From Pseudidiomarina mangrovi (GTDB lineage: Bacteria; Pseudomonadota; Gammaproteobacteria; Enterobacterales; Alteromonadaceae): a stretch of 64,000 bases of DNA. Below are positions 45,341-55,470 of this stretch, in pieces; positions within the stretch are counted from its first letter, which is position 1, and each line of letters starts with the position of its first letter. The stretch lies in contig NZ_RJLC01000017.1 of NCBI RefSeq assembly GCF_003999375.1, forward strand, positions 186,001 through 250,000, written 5' to 3'. Below the pieces are notes generated by a model. The model made no database searches and was not told the DNA's origin. It worked only from the letters and a program-made list of their open reading frames with translations. The position numbers were made by a program, and so were the translations under genes.

Positions 45341-45996
45341 GCACCACGCAACTTCGCCTTAGTGCAGCACAATTGCAACTCGCAGGGCAACAGGTGAATC
45401 TACCTGAGCTTAGCTTGGGTTGCGGCGAAATATTGGCGGTGATAGGGCCTAGTGGTTGCGGTAAATCAAGTTGGTTGCGCTGGCTACTAGGTGATCAGCA
45501 GTCGCATATGCAGGTCAATGGCAGGATAGAACTCAGCGGTACCGACATCAGCACATGGCCGATTGAACAACGTGGTATCGGTATTGTGTGGCAGGATTTT
45601 TTACTGGTTCCGCATTTAAGCGTTCAGGAAAATTTGCGCTTAGCGCTACCAAAAGCACTGCGTAGCCAGTCACGTCAGGCGCAACAGCAGGTGATTTTTG
45701 AGCGTTTGCAGCAAGTTGAGTTAGGCGACTTGGCGCAGCAACCGGTGACTGCGCTCAGTGGCGGTCAGCGCGCACGAATCGCCTTATTGCGGGCACTTAT
45801 TAATGAACCGCGTTTAGTGTTATTGGATGAACCCTTCGCCGCGCTCGATAGCCAGTTACGTCAGCGTATTCGACAATGGACCTTTGCCACCTTAGCGCAA
45901 ACTGCAACGAGTGCCATTATTGTCAGTCATGATAGCGCCGACTTTCCAGCGGGATGTAGCCAGTTACATTGGCCACAAGGAGCAAACTATGATTGA
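45337..45996 (+). CDS. ynjD: YnjD-like ABC transporter ATP-binding protein
   Basis: 219 residues (E. coli YnjD 217). Walker A is GPSGCGKSSW (~37-46), the Q-loop is WQDFLLVPHLSVQEN, the signature is LSGGQRARIALLRAL (~140-154), Walker B is LVLLDEPFAALDS, and the switch His is in IIVSHD. It is short, lacking the C-terminal regulatory domain of MalK-type ATPases. It powers the adjacent permease. The ATGA overlap with the permease and the 8-base overlap with the following gene indicate one translation-coupled operon. Confidence 0.9.
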   Translation: MSTTQLRLSAAQLQLAGQQVNLPELSLGCGEILAVIGPSGCGKSSWLRWLLGDQQSHMQVNGRIELSGTDISTWPIEQRGIGIVWQDFLLVPHLSVQENLRLALPKALRSQSRQAQQQVIFERLQQVELGDLAQQPVTALSGGQRARIALLRALINEPRLVLLDEPFAALDSQLRQRIRQWTFATLAQTATSAIIVSHDSADFPAGCSQLHWPQGANYD

Positions 45997-46615
45997 CCCA
46001 TGGTGGATCAAGCAACTGCGACAACCACTTAAGCACGCGGCACAGCTTGCGGTGAAGCTCGGTGTTAGCGCGAACCAAGTGACCGTAGCCAGTTTTCTGA
46101 TTGGTATGCTGGCAGTGCCCGCGCTGGCGTTGGAACAGTACTATCTAGCGCTTGTAGCGATTCTGTTGAACCGTATCGGTGACGGCCTTGACGGCGCGAT
46201 AGCCCGCATCAACGGCACCACTGACGCGGGTGGCTACTTGGACATCAGCTTAGATTTTATCTTCTATTCGGCGGTGCCATTTGGCTTTTTGTTGGCTGAC
46301 CCAGTGCAAAATGGAGTGGCTGCAGGCTTACTCATGCTTACGTTTATGGGTACTGGGGCAACGTTTTTAGCTTTTGCAGCCATCGCGGCAAAGCGTGGCA
46401 TAGATAACCCCAACTATCCAAATAAATCCTTGCATTACTTAGGTGGTTTAACTGAAGGCTTTGAAACTATTGCGGTATTTGTGGTGATCTGTGTACTACC
46501 GCAGTTTTTTGTCGAGCTCGCTTATGGCTTCGCATTGTTATGTTGGGTCACTGCGTTGAGCCGCTTGTACGCCGGTTATCGTACCTTAGAATTACCCGGA
46601 TCGTCAGCAGATTGA
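45989..46615 (+). CDS. ynjF: YnjF-like CDP-alcohol phosphatidyltransferase family protein
   Basis: 208 residues (E. coli YnjF ~206) from ATG 45989 with an AAGGAG site, overlapping the ATPase gene by 8 bases. The CDP-alcohol phosphotransferase motif D-x2-D-G-x2-A-R-x7-G-x3-D-x3-D is complete (DGLDGAIAR followed by the GGYLDISLD segment, ~62-86). About five to six membrane segments surround it. Enzymes of this family move a phospho-alcohol from CDP-diacylglycerol or CDP-alcohol onto an acceptor, as in phosphatidylglycerol or phosphatidylinositol synthesis. The product here is unknown. The gene's last 40 bases overlap the convergent desaturase gene. Confidence 0.87.
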   Translation: MIDPWWIKQLRQPLKHAAQLAVKLGVSANQVTVASFLIGMLAVPALALEQYYLALVAILLNRIGDGLDGAIARINGTTDAGGYLDISLDFIFYSAVPFGFLLADPVQNGVAAGLLMLTFMGTGATFLAFAAIAAKRGIDNPNYPNKSLHYLGGLTEGFETIAVFVVICVLPQFFVELAYGFALLCWVTALSRLYAGYRTLELPGSSAD

Positions 46616-47415
46616 GTCTGCGCTTTGGCAGCTTGAAACGGGATCATCAGCATGCCACTGAGTCGAGTGGTTTGGTGGCTGTTGGGATAATCGCTGAGAC
46701 CTATTTGCAGCGCATCCGGTCCGGCCGCAGCTTGTTCGGTATAACTGTGGAATAGCCGATCCCATAGCGATAGATTAAAGCTGTAATTACTGTTGGTTTC
46801 CGCCACCACTTGACTGTGGTGAATGCGGTGCATGTCTTGGGTAACTATCAGATAGCGCAGCGGCCGTTCTAGCCAGGTGGGTAACGCCACATTGCCATGG
46901 TTGAACAGCGAAGTGGCATTGAGCACTACTTCAAATACAATCACTGCCCATAGCGGCGCACCTAACACCACCACCACCGCTATTTTAATTAGCATACTGA
47001 GGATGATTTCAAGCGGATGAAAACGTAGGCCGGTACTGCTATCGAAGTCGGGGTCGGCATGGTGCACGCGATGCAGACGCCACAGCCAAGGTACTGCGTG
47101 AAATAACCGATGCTGCCAATAAATGCTCAGATCAAGCAGAAGAATACTGGCGGCAAAGGCTAGCCAGCTAGGGGCGTTGAGCCAATACCACAGGCCCAGT
47201 TGCTGGCTTTGTGCCCATAATGCCGCACCCACCGCACCGGCTGGAATGAGCAAGCGTAATATCACCGTTGACACGGCTAACAGACCAAAATTATGCAGCC
47301 AACGCTGACTTTTCTTCACCGACGGCGTGCGTTTGGGGCGCCAATGCTCCCACGCAACCATAGCCAGCAGTACGCCAGCAAAGCAGCTGAGTCGGATCAG
47401 CAGCTCCAGCGTCAT
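46576..47415 (-). CDS. Sterol desaturase / fatty acid hydroxylase family membrane enzyme
   Basis: 279 residues with four or five membrane segments. The histidine boxes binding a diiron centre are present: HRLFH at ~102-106, HRVHH at ~115-119 and HRIHH at ~196-200, plus FNHGN at ~171-175 and NSNYSFNLSLWDRLFH. The family hydroxylates or desaturates lipids, sterols or carotenoids; the substrate is unknown. The product should be in the inner membrane. It starts 3 bases after hinT's stop on the same strand and its 3' end overlaps the ynjF-like gene by 40 bases on the opposite strand. Confidence 0.87.
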   Translation of the reverse strand: MTLELLIRLSCFAGVLLAMVAWEHWRPKRTPSVKKSQRWLHNFGLLAVSTVILRLLIPAGAVGAALWAQSQQLGLWYWLNAPSWLAFAASILLLDLSIYWQHRLFHAVPWLWRLHRVHHADPDFDSSTGLRFHPLEIILSMLIKIAVVVVLGAPLWAVIVFEVVLNATSLFNHGNVALPTWLERPLRYLIVTQDMHRIHHSQVVAETNSNYSFNLSLWDRLFHSYTEQAAAGPDALQIGLSDYPNSHQTTRLSGMLMIPFQAAKAQTQSADDPGNSKVR

Positions 47416-47418
47416 AGC

Positions 47419-47787
47419 CTATTGAACTTTCGGCTGATGGTTGGCAAATGGCGGCCAACCCATGGTGATACCACCGAGCAGATGCAAGTGAATGTGATAA
47501 ACCGATTGCCCGCCATCGGCGTTACAGTTCATTACCACCCGATAGCCACTCTCAGCGATACCAAATTGTTGCGCCAATTTAGCCGCGACCAAGTACAGAT
47601 GACCGACGACTTCGCGGTCGGTAACCTGAATATCATTGATGGTGGCAATACGCTTTTTCGGAATGATCAACACATGCACAGGTGCTTGCGGATTAATATC
47701 GCGAAATGCCAAGCTAACTTCGTCTTCGTGGACAATATCCGCCGGAATTTCACGGGCAATAATTTTGTCAAAGATACTCGCAGTCAT
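47419..47787 (-). CDS. hinT: HIT-family purine nucleoside phosphoramidase HinT
   Basis: 122 residues. Family opening SIFDKIIAREIPADIVHEDE, then PVHVLIIPKKRI, and the catalytic histidine triad HIHLH at ~98-102 followed by LLGG. HinT hydrolyses nucleoside phosphoramidates and aminoacyl-adenylates in the cytosol. It lies 1 base after rlmI and 3 bases before the desaturase gene, within a same-strand run metG-rlmI-hinT-desaturase. Confidence 0.92.
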   Translation of the reverse strand: MTASIFDKIIAREIPADIVHEDEVSLAFRDINPQAPVHVLIIPKKRIATINDIQVTDREVVGHLYLVAAKLAQQFGIAESGYRVVMNCNADGGQSVYHIHLHLLGGITMGWPPFANHQPKVQ

Positions 47788-47788
47788 C

Positions 47789-48979
47789 TTACCCCCTCAA
47801 TACATAGCCTTTTAAATACAGCGATTCTGGGAAATTAGTTCGCACTGGGTGATCGGCACTTTGAAAGAGGTGCTCAATAATGTGCATGGGACGCTTAGCA
47901 TCCAAGCAGGCATCGGCCACGACTTTTTGGAATAATTCACCCGATAGTAAGCCCGAGCACGAGAAGGTTAACAGCGTGCCACCTGGCTTCAACAACATTA
48001 CTGCGAGGCGGTTAATGTCTTTGTAGCCCCTGCAGGCATTCATCAGGTTAGCTTTACTATCAACAAATTTGGGCGGGTCGAGCACAATCACGTCAAAGCG
48101 CTCACCTTGGTGATGGAACTTACGCAGTGCTTCGAACACATCTAATTGCATATTGGTAAGTTGCTCGGTGGCGAAGCCATTACGCTCATGGTTATCAGCT
48201 GCTTGCGCAAGCGCAGGCGCTGAAACGTCCAAGTTAACTACTTCGCTGGCACCCGCTGCGGCGGCATATAAACCAAAGCCGCCGGTGTAACTGAAAGCGT
48301 TCAGCACCCGTTTACCGGCGCTATAGCGGCGCATGGCTTGGCGACTGTCGCGTTGGTCGAGGTAATAGCCAGTCTTGTGACCTTGCTGTAAATCAACGCC
48401 TAATTGCAAGCCGTTTTCTTCAATCCACAAGGTGGCAGGTGGCAAGCCGCTACCGTTATCATGCAGTAATTGCACCACCGGCGGTAAGCCTTCTTTTTTG
48501 CGCACGTCTACGTCAGAGCGCTCAAAAATGGCACAGTCGGGGTACAACTCACGTAACGCCGCAACAATGGCATCACGCCAGCGCTCAGCACCGGCACTTA
48601 ACAGTTGGCACACTAACCATTGGTCATATTTATCAATGGTCACACCCGGTAATTGGTCGCTTTCTGCGGCCACCAAGCGATAGGCGTCACTGGCGATAGA
48701 TAAACTATCGCGCAGCGCTTTAGCGGCGCTAATACGGGCCAAGAAGAACGCGGCATCGATGCTATCGTTCTGTTGAAAGCTCCAAATCCGCGCGCGAATT
48801 TGTGATTGCGGTGACCACGCCGCGTAGCCGAGCCAATCGCCATCGGCGCTATGAACTGCAACGGTATCGCCGCTTTGCGGATTACCTTTGACTTTGCCGA
48901 TAGCACCGCTGAATACCCACGGATGCAGACGTTTTAATGATTTTTCTTTGCCAGCAAGCAGATGAATGGTGGCGTTCAT
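47789..48979 (-). CDS. rlmI: 23S rRNA m5C1962 methyltransferase RlmI
   Basis: 396 residues (E. coli 396). An N-terminal PUA domain (~1-80; LHPWVFSGAIGKVKG, GDTVAVHSADGDWLGYAAWSP) is followed by a Rossmann methyltransferase. SAM segments are RVLNAFSYTGGFGLYAAAAGA and VVNLDVSAPALAQA, and the catalytic loop is VILDPPKFV. The cysteine of TFSCSGLLS serves as the m5C nucleophile. It modifies C1962 in the large ribosomal subunit. Its ATG overlaps the metG stop by one base (TAATG), implying translational coupling. Confidence 0.93.
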   Translation of the reverse strand: MNATIHLLAGKEKSLKRLHPWVFSGAIGKVKGNPQSGDTVAVHSADGDWLGYAAWSPQSQIRARIWSFQQNDSIDAAFFLARISAAKALRDSLSIASDAYRLVAAESDQLPGVTIDKYDQWLVCQLLSAGAERWRDAIVAALRELYPDCAIFERSDVDVRKKEGLPPVVQLLHDNGSGLPPATLWIEENGLQLGVDLQQGHKTGYYLDQRDSRQAMRRYSAGKRVLNAFSYTGGFGLYAAAAGASEVVNLDVSAPALAQAADNHERNGFATEQLTNMQLDVFEALRKFHHQGERFDVIVLDPPKFVDSKANLMNACRGYKDINRLAVMLLKPGGTLLTFSCSGLLSGELFQKVVADACLDAKRPMHIIEHLFQSADHPVRTNFPESLYLKGYVLRG

Positions 48980-51027
48980 TATTTCACGCGCATGCCAGGT
49001 TTGGCACCGTCTTGCGGGTTTAAAATATACAGCTCTGAGCCACCTGGGCCGGCCGCTAACACCATACCCTCGGATACCCCAAAACGCATTTTACGTGGCG
49101 CTAAGTTAGCCACCATTACGGTCAATTGCCCAATAAGCTGCTCCGGCTGATAGGCGGATTTAATACCGGCAAACACTTGGCGTGTCTCGCCGCCTAAATC
49201 TAAGGTTAACTTCAGCAGTTTTTCGGCACCTTCAACATGTTCAGCATTGGCAATACGGACCACCCGCAAATCAATTTTAGCGAAATCATCATAGACGATC
49301 TCAGCACTGATTGGGTCGGCGATTAATTCACTGTTGTCGCTGCCAAGCGCCGCTGCGGTCGCATCAGTGCTGGCTGTAGTGCTGGCTTTAGAATCTTCAA
49401 TCATGGCATCTACCTGAGTCATTTCAACACGTTGTAACAGCGCCTTAAAGGGGCTGACGGGGTGGTCGCGTAACAGAGTTTTATAGCTGTCCCAGACAAA
49501 CTGGTCTTGCAAGAACTCTTGCACACGGGCCGATAGTTGTGGCACTACAGGGGTTAAATAGACCATTAAGATACGGAACAAATTAATCCCAATAGAGCAT
49601 ACCTCATGCACTTCAGCAGCGCGCGCTGGGTCTTTAATAGCTTGCCACGGCTCTTTATCAGCAATGTAGGCGTTGGCTTTATCAGCGAGTGCCATAATGT
49701 CGCGCATCGCCCTGCCAAATTCGCGTTGCTCAAAGGCTTGGGTAATGCCATCGCCAGCAGCCTGAAATTCGTGTAACAGGCTGGTGTCGTTCAGTTCTGC
49801 AGCGAGCTTGCCGTCGAATTTTTTGCTGATAAAACTGGCACAGCGGCTGGCAATGTTGACGACTTTACCCACTAAATCGGCGTTCACTCGTTGAGCAAAG
49901 TCGGTCAAGTTAAGGTCTAAATCATCGATACGGCTCGATAACTTGGCGGCAAAGTAATAACGCAGATAATCCGGGTCAAGATGATTCAGATAAGTGCGCG
50001 CCATAATAAAGGTACCTTTTGATTTTGACATCTTGGTACCGTTGACGGTGATAAAACCATGCGCCCACACGTTGGTCGGCTGGCGGAAATTAGCACCATT
50101 GAGCATCGCTGGCCAAAATAGACTGTGGAAGTAAATAATGTCTTTGCCAATGAAGTGGTACAGCTCGGCCTGGCTATCAGGCTGCCAGAAGCTATCAAAA
50201 TCAGCGGCACCAGTGCGCTCACAGTAGTTTTTAAAGCTGCCCATGTAACCAATTGGGGCATCTAGCCACACGTAAAAATATTTACCCGGTGCATCAGGGA
50301 TCTCAAAACCAAAATAGGGCGCATCGCGGCTGATATCCCACTGCTGCAAACCGGCCTCAAACCATTCGTTGAGTTTGTTCGCCATTTCATCTTGCAGCGA
50401 GCCAGACCGGGTCCAGGCTTTGAGCATTTGCTCGAACGCGGGCAGATCAAAAAAGTAATGCTCTGATTCCCGTAATTCTGGCGTTGCTCCAGATACCGCT
50501 GAACGCGGATTGTTCAATTCAATCGGCGAGTAGGTAGCGCCACAAACATCACAGTTATCGCCATATTGATCGGTGGCGCCGCATTTCGGGCAATCACCTT
50601 TAACAAAACGATCGGGCAAGAACATGTTGCGCTCAGGATCGTACAGCTGCTCAATGGTTGTGGTCTTAATGTGACCAGCGCTGCGCAGGCGTTTATAGAT
50701 GAGTTCGGCACAGGCGCGGTTCTCATCGCTATGGGTGGAATGATAGTTGTCAAAGGCGACCTGGAAATCAGCAAAATCAGCCTGGTGGGCCTGTTGCATA
50801 TCAGCAATCATCTGCTCTGGGGCTATGCCTAATTGCTGGGCTTTGAGCATGATAGGCGTACCATGGGCATCATCAGCGCAAACATAATGACATTCGTGGC
50901 CGCGTAACTTTTGAAAACGTACCCAAATATCGGCTTGGATATAACCGAGCATGTGGCCAATGTGAATGGGGCCATTGGCATAGGGAAGGGCATTAGTGAC
51001 CAAAATTTTACGTGAATTTGCTGACAT
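48979..51027 (-). CDS. metG: Methionyl-tRNA synthetase
   Basis: 682 residues from ATG 51025-51027 (E. coli 677). The frame opens 4 codons earlier at 51039, but alignment of [13 protein letters not shown] favours 51027. The class I signatures are HIGHMLG (~23) and KMSKSKGTF (~335). Zinc knuckle cysteines CPKC and CDVC lie at ~146-162. The C-terminal tRNA-binding (Trbp111/EMAP-like) domain ([20 protein letters not shown]) is joined by a low-complexity A/S/T linker at ~550-575. It charges initiator and elongator tRNA-Met. It is divergent from mrp, as in E. coli, and is followed by rlmI with a one-base overlap. Confidence 0.97.
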   Translation of the reverse strand: MSANSRKILVTNALPYANGPIHIGHMLGYIQADIWVRFQKLRGHECHYVCADDAHGTPIMLKAQQLGIAPEQMIADMQQAHQADFADFQVAFDNYHSTHSDENRACAELIYKRLRSAGHIKTTTIEQLYDPERNMFLPDRFVKGDCPKCGATDQYGDNCDVCGATYSPIELNNPRSAVSGATPELRESEHYFFDLPAFEQMLKAWTRSGSLQDEMANKLNEWFEAGLQQWDISRDAPYFGFEIPDAPGKYFYVWLDAPIGYMGSFKNYCERTGAADFDSFWQPDSQAELYHFIGKDIIYFHSLFWPAMLNGANFRQPTNVWAHGFITVNGTKMSKSKGTFIMARTYLNHLDPDYLRYYFAAKLSSRIDDLDLNLTDFAQRVNADLVGKVVNIASRCASFISKKFDGKLAAELNDTSLLHEFQAAGDGITQAFEQREFGRAMRDIMALADKANAYIADKEPWQAIKDPARAAEVHEVCSIGINLFRILMVYLTPVVPQLSARVQEFLQDQFVWDSYKTLLRDHPVSPFKALLQRVEMTQVDAMIEDSKASTTASTDATAAALGSDNSELIADPISAEIVYDDFAKIDLRVVRIANAEHVEGAEKLLKLTLDLGGETRQVFAGIKSAYQPEQLIGQLTVMVANLAPRKMRFGVSEGMVLAAGPGGSELYILNPQDGAKPGMRVK

Positions 51028-51145
51028 CGAGCGGTCCATATAACGACAAAAAGATATCCACGCAGTGTACCTGAATCACCGCTAGCAATCCAGCTACAGT
51101 CACCGTATCATGCGGCTTAGCCGTAGCATTTACGAGGAGTTTTAG

Positions 51146-52171
51146 ATGTTCGAAAAATGGTTTTCAGGCGACCCCATAGCCGCAGCCTATGAACAGCTGC
51201 GGATCCCAGGTTGGCAGGGCAAATTGCCGACTGAATGGCTCCAGGTTGCTGGCCATCAAGCCACCTTAACCCTACCATTTGCTGCCGGAGATTCATTTTT
51301 AACGCCATTTCGCGCTGACCCAGTGCTCGGTAAATTGACCTGGCAGCTGCAATTAAAGATCCGCAAGCTAGCCAATTCACAGCCGGAGCTACCGCTGATT
51401 TACGGCAATGTCATTGTCGTATCCTCGGGTAAAGGTGGTGTGGGCAAGTCCTCGGTAAGCGTGCAGTTAGCGCTGGCCTTAGCCAACTTTGGCGCCAAAG
51501 TAGGGCTGCTCGATGCTGATGTTTACGGACCGTCGTTGCCGACCATGATGGGCGGTGCCGAAGAAAAATTGCACTACACCCCGCAGAATAAAATGCTGCC
51601 GCATCAGCGTCATGGCGTGTGGGTGACTTCGTTGGGGTACCTGACCGATGCTAAAGCTCCAGCTATTTGGCGTGGGCCGATGGCTAGTGCTGCGTTGCAG
51701 CAGCTATTTCGTGATTGCCAGTGGCCACAACTCGATTACTTGATTATTGATATGCCACCGGGCACCGGCGATATTCAACTAACCATGGCGCAAAAGTTAC
51801 CCATAACTGGCGCGGTGGTGGTGACCACCCCACAAACCGTGGCGTTAGCCGATGCCGAAAAGGGCATCGAAATGTTTCGTAAGGTAGGTATTCCACTGAC
51901 CGGTATTATTGAGAATATGAGCTATTTTGAATGCTCTGCGTGTGGCCATCACGAAGCCATTTTCGGCAGTGGCGGTGGGGCTGATGTGGCACAGCGCGAG
52001 GGCGTGCCACTTCTAGGTCAATGGCCGCTGGCAGCGCGCATGCGGGCGGCGCTTGATAACGGCGTACCGCTGGCAGTGCAGGCTGCGGCTGATCCGTTAG
52101 TGGCGCTAATGGCCGACAGTGCACAACAATTAGCCATGCAGCTTTACCAACAAGCAACCAGCAAGCCATAA
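51146..52171 (+). CDS. apbC: Iron-sulfur carrier P-loop ATPase Mrp/ApbC
   Basis: 341 residues (E. coli Mrp 369). The deviant Walker A motif [12 protein letters not shown] is at ~92-103. [29 protein letters not shown] and the cluster-binding C-x-x-C ([13 protein letters not shown]) near 254-266 follow. The N-terminal MIP18-like domain is short and degenerate compared with E. coli. It binds and transfers [4Fe-4S] clusters to apoproteins. Divergent to metG, 23 bases before dcd; a GAGGAG ribosome-binding site is present. Confidence 0.93.
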   Translation: MFEKWFSGDPIAAAYEQLRIPGWQGKLPTEWLQVAGHQATLTLPFAAGDSFLTPFRADPVLGKLTWQLQLKIRKLANSQPELPLIYGNVIVVSSGKGGVGKSSVSVQLALALANFGAKVGLLDADVYGPSLPTMMGGAEEKLHYTPQNKMLPHQRHGVWVTSLGYLTDAKAPAIWRGPMASAALQQLFRDCQWPQLDYLIIDMPPGTGDIQLTMAQKLPITGAVVVTTPQTVALADAEKGIEMFRKVGIPLTGIIENMSYFECSACGHHEAIFGSGGGADVAQREGVPLLGQWPLAARMRAALDNGVPLAVQAAADPLVALMADSAQQLAMQLYQQATSKP

Positions 52172-52193
52172 TAGCGCCTCACAGGAGAGTCAT

Positions 52194-52790
52194 ATGCGTT
52201 TAACTGATGGACAAATAGAAGCTTATTTGGCAGCCGGACGGATCGTTATTGATCCACCGCCACAAAGCGAAGATATCACCGGTGTGACCGTTGATATCCG
52301 CTTGGGTAATGAATTTCGGGTGCTACAAGACCACGCCGCACCGTTTATTGATATCAGCGGTACCCGTGAAGATATTGACCGGGCTATTTCGCAAGTCATG
52401 AGCGAGGCTATTGTGCTGACCTCTGAGCAGGCATTCTTTATTCATCCCGGCGAATTTGCTTTGGCGGTCACGCATGAAGCGGTGACGCTGCCCGATGACA
52501 TGGTGGGCTGGTTAGATGGCCGTTCATCGCTAGCACGCTTGGGTTTGATGGTGCATGTTACCGCGCACCGTATTGATCCGGGTTGGTCAGGGCAGGTGGT
52601 GTTGGAGTTCTATAACAGTGGCAAGTTGCCTTTGGCGCTGCGGCCGTTAATGAAAATAGGGGCGCTCAGCTTTGAACAGCTCGATGAGCCGTGCTTGCGC
52701 CCCTACAGCAAGCGTAAAGATGCCAAATACCGAGACCAGCGTGGTGCAGTCGCGTCGCGCATTGCGGCTGACCACAACCAGTCGGAGTAA
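52194..52790 (+). CDS. dcd: dCTP deaminase
   Basis: 198 residues (E. coli 193). Highly conserved segments: [28 protein letters not shown], the active-site [26 protein letters not shown] and [15 protein letters not shown]. The homotrimeric enzyme converts dCTP to dUTP for thymidylate synthesis. It is co-directional with mrp (22-base gap). It ends immediately next to the convergent M14 peptidase gene, with no base between the two stop codons. Confidence 0.97.
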   Translation: MRLTDGQIEAYLAAGRIVIDPPPQSEDITGVTVDIRLGNEFRVLQDHAAPFIDISGTREDIDRAISQVMSEAIVLTSEQAFFIHPGEFALAVTHEAVTLPDDMVGWLDGRSSLARLGLMVHVTAHRIDPGWSGQVVLEFYNSGKLPLALRPLMKIGALSFEQLDEPCLRPYSKRKDAKYRDQRGAVASRIAADHNQSE

Positions 52791-55457
52791 TTAGCGCAGC
52801 GGTGTGGCGTGGGCAGCACCGCCGAATATGGCATTCATCAAGACAATATTAAGCCCATCCATGTAAGCGCGGTAGGTGGGCTCTTGGGCAAAACTAATCA
52901 CCATGCCGCGACCACGGGGTTGCCACATCAAAAACGGCTTGTAGGCCAACTGTTCAACATTCTCCGCCCACAAGTAGCCACTGGCGACTAACTGGTCGGC
53001 AGCGGCGTAGCGCATGACATTGCGGCCGTTATCGATAGTCAATGGCCGATAAATACGATTGCCAACGGTTAAACTAATGGCTTGTGGTTTCATACCGGCT
53101 GTCAGCCAATGCTCCAAATCCACGTCCAAGCGCGTCAATACGCCTGAGGTTGGGTAGGGCGCGGCAATGTCGGGCTTGATGTAATCGGCAAACTCTTCAT
53201 GACTATGGAATAACATACCTTCTACCCGAGTGCTATCACCATGGCCATTCGCTTTGTAGTGGGTAGAGCTTTCAATTGCACTGGCGAGTAAGCCTTGTTC
53301 AATCGCCCAGTCAGTGGCGTTGGCAAGGGTAATGAGCACGCCGCCGCGGGCTACCCATTGCTCAATGTTGGCCACGCCACGGTCGCCAAAGCTGTGTTGC
53401 AGATCGCCATAAATGCTTGGCAAAATCAGCACCTGATAGTGACTTAAATCGGCACGCGCTAATTGATTGGCGCGAATTGCCGTTACGGGATAATCAAATT
53501 GCTGTTCGATCACGAAGCGCGTGTGGCCGGCATTTAAGCTTGAAAATGGTTCATCCCAGGCGAGCGCAATGTTCGGAGCGTGCAGTTGTTTGACATTATT
53601 AGAACCAAAGTTTGGCCCATCAGTTACCCAGCTGCGATCAACGCCATCAATGATTGCGCCGGTTGTTTGCGCGAGAGCGGTTAATTGCTTGCTCAGTTCA
53701 GCGCTGTTGTCGGCGCGGGTGAAAATCAAGCTACCGGCCGGGTAGCGCGTACCGTTGGCGTGGGTAAACGCCATATCACTACGTTTGACGGTAAGCCCTT
53801 GGCGCAGCGCAGCAGTCAACAAGCGACCGCTATTCATATCGCCCCAGCTAGCAATAAAGCCGACTTTAGCATCGGGATTGGTGACGCGACCCGGTTCCAG
53901 CAGTTCTTCACCGACCTCACGTTGCGCGACTTTAGGCAGTTTGGCGCAGGTGTCGTACGACAAATTAAACATCAGTGGTAATGACCAGGCCGTTACATCA
54001 TAGATTTCATCGGGTAAATTGTTCGCGCGGCGACGCTCTTGGTCCTCTAAAAAAGCTTTATCCATGGCAATTTCTGGATCGAGCAGAGTGCGAACCATGT
54101 AATGGGCCGGTTGCGCGCCATCGACAATAAAGCTACCGGCTGGGTATTCAGTGCCGCAGGCGCTAAAACCTTGCTCGGCTTGACTAACTTCTACCCCATG
54201 TTGGCGCAATAAGCCGGCAAGACGGCGGGCGCCCGCGCGATCGTCATCGGCACGGAAAATATGGAAGCGCCGCTTACTGCTATTGCCATCGGCGATTGCC
54301 TGTTGGCGATACTGCCAGAAATTATTGAGTAGGGTGCGGCGATTATCAGCGGTTGATTCGACCGTGGCAATAGAGGCGACATAATGACGTTTGACGCCAT
54401 CGCCGTAGGTGAGGATATCGCCATCTTTGGTGCGAAAATGTAGACCGCGCGCTGACGCCATTTCATAGGTCATCGACAGGGTGCCGTGATAGAGCGGCCA
54501 ACTGGCGCCATAGCCTGGGTAAAAGGCATCGAAAATTTCGCGGGTAAAGTAGTCGTAGCCGAGTTCATCAAACCATTTGGCATTATTTTCACCAATCACC
54601 CACAGCTGTTCGCGCTGGGTTTTGCTGATCAGTGGATTATACGGGCGTGCCTCAGGGGTAAAGTAGTAGCTGGTATCGCCGCCCATTTCGTGGAGGTCGA
54701 CAAACACCAACGGCAAGTGCTCGAGTAGGGCATCGACCTGACCGGCAATTTCCGGTTGGGTTAGTGCAATCCAGTCACGGTTCATATCGAACAAGTAATG
54801 ATTACTACGGCCACTTGGCCATGGCTCATTGTGCTCGGCAGAGATGCGATCGGCACTGGGTTCGCTGCCTACGGTCATGTAGTACCGGCTGACAAAACGA
54901 CCACGGCCATCAGGGTTTTGTAATGGGTCAAGGTAGACCACGGTTTGGTCTAAATAGCGTTTAGTCTGCTCGTCGTCGGCGGCGAGTAAATGCCAGGCCG
55001 TTAGCATAGCAGCCTCTGGCGACGAAATTTCGTTACCGTGAACGCCATACGATAGCCAAATACTCGCTGGTAAGGTATCGATCAGTGTTGCTGCTTGTTC
55101 TTTAGTGGTTTTGCGTGGGTCGGCAAGTTGTTGCATACCCGCGGTGATTTGTTCCAGCTTAGCAATATTATCCGCACTCGAGATCACCGCGTAATAGAGC
55201 TCGCGACCTTCCCACGTTTTGCCATAGGATTTCAATACCACCTGTTGCGGAAACTGTTCGGCCAAGGTTTTGAAATACTGTTGAATAGCCTCTGGGCTGC
55301 TAATTCGGCTGCCAGTCGGATAGCCCAATACCTTTTCAATACTTGGTACGTCGCTGCGATAGCTGTTTTCAAGCGCTAAGGTATCCGCTTTAACTGGCTG
55401 GGTAACAGCCAAACAGGCGAGTACTGCACTGAGTGCCGTTAGACGAAAATGATTCAT
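52791..55457 (-). CDS. Exported M14-family zinc carboxypeptidase
   Basis: 888 residues. A signal peptide (~1-24, cleavage after VKA) is followed by an M14 catalytic domain. The zinc ligands HGNE lie at ~140-143, in YGVHGNEISSPE. PLQNPDGRGRF carries the substrate-binding Arg region, the third zinc His is in VFVDLHEMGG, and the catalytic Glu is in the TYEMASARG segment. The C-terminal ~500 residues include a glutamine-amidotransferase-like stretch (HYQVLILPSIYGD... GGVLITLANATDW). This large architecture is common in Alteromonadales-type secreted peptidases. It probably digests peptides in the periplasm or outside the cell. The YvcK-like gene lies 13 bases upstream on the same strand. Confidence 0.88.
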   Translation of the reverse strand: MNHFRLTALSAVLACLAVTQPVKADTLALENSYRSDVPSIEKVLGYPTGSRISSPEAIQQYFKTLAEQFPQQVVLKSYGKTWEGRELYYAVISSADNIAKLEQITAGMQQLADPRKTTKEQAATLIDTLPASIWLSYGVHGNEISSPEAAMLTAWHLLAADDEQTKRYLDQTVVYLDPLQNPDGRGRFVSRYYMTVGSEPSADRISAEHNEPWPSGRSNHYLFDMNRDWIALTQPEIAGQVDALLEHLPLVFVDLHEMGGDTSYYFTPEARPYNPLISKTQREQLWVIGENNAKWFDELGYDYFTREIFDAFYPGYGASWPLYHGTLSMTYEMASARGLHFRTKDGDILTYGDGVKRHYVASIATVESTADNRRTLLNNFWQYRQQAIADGNSSKRRFHIFRADDDRAGARRLAGLLRQHGVEVSQAEQGFSACGTEYPAGSFIVDGAQPAHYMVRTLLDPEIAMDKAFLEDQERRRANNLPDEIYDVTAWSLPLMFNLSYDTCAKLPKVAQREVGEELLEPGRVTNPDAKVGFIASWGDMNSGRLLTAALRQGLTVKRSDMAFTHANGTRYPAGSLIFTRADNSAELSKQLTALAQTTGAIIDGVDRSWVTDGPNFGSNNVKQLHAPNIALAWDEPFSSLNAGHTRFVIEQQFDYPVTAIRANQLARADLSHYQVLILPSIYGDLQHSFGDRGVANIEQWVARGGVLITLANATDWAIEQGLLASAIESSTHYKANGHGDSTRVEGMLFHSHEEFADYIKPDIAAPYPTSGVLTRLDVDLEHWLTAGMKPQAISLTVGNRIYRPLTIDNGRNVMRYAAADQLVASGYLWAENVEQLAYKPFLMWQPRGRGMVISFAQEPTYRAYMDGLNIVLMNAIFGGAAHATPLR

Positions 55458-55470
55458 GCATTAACCTCGT

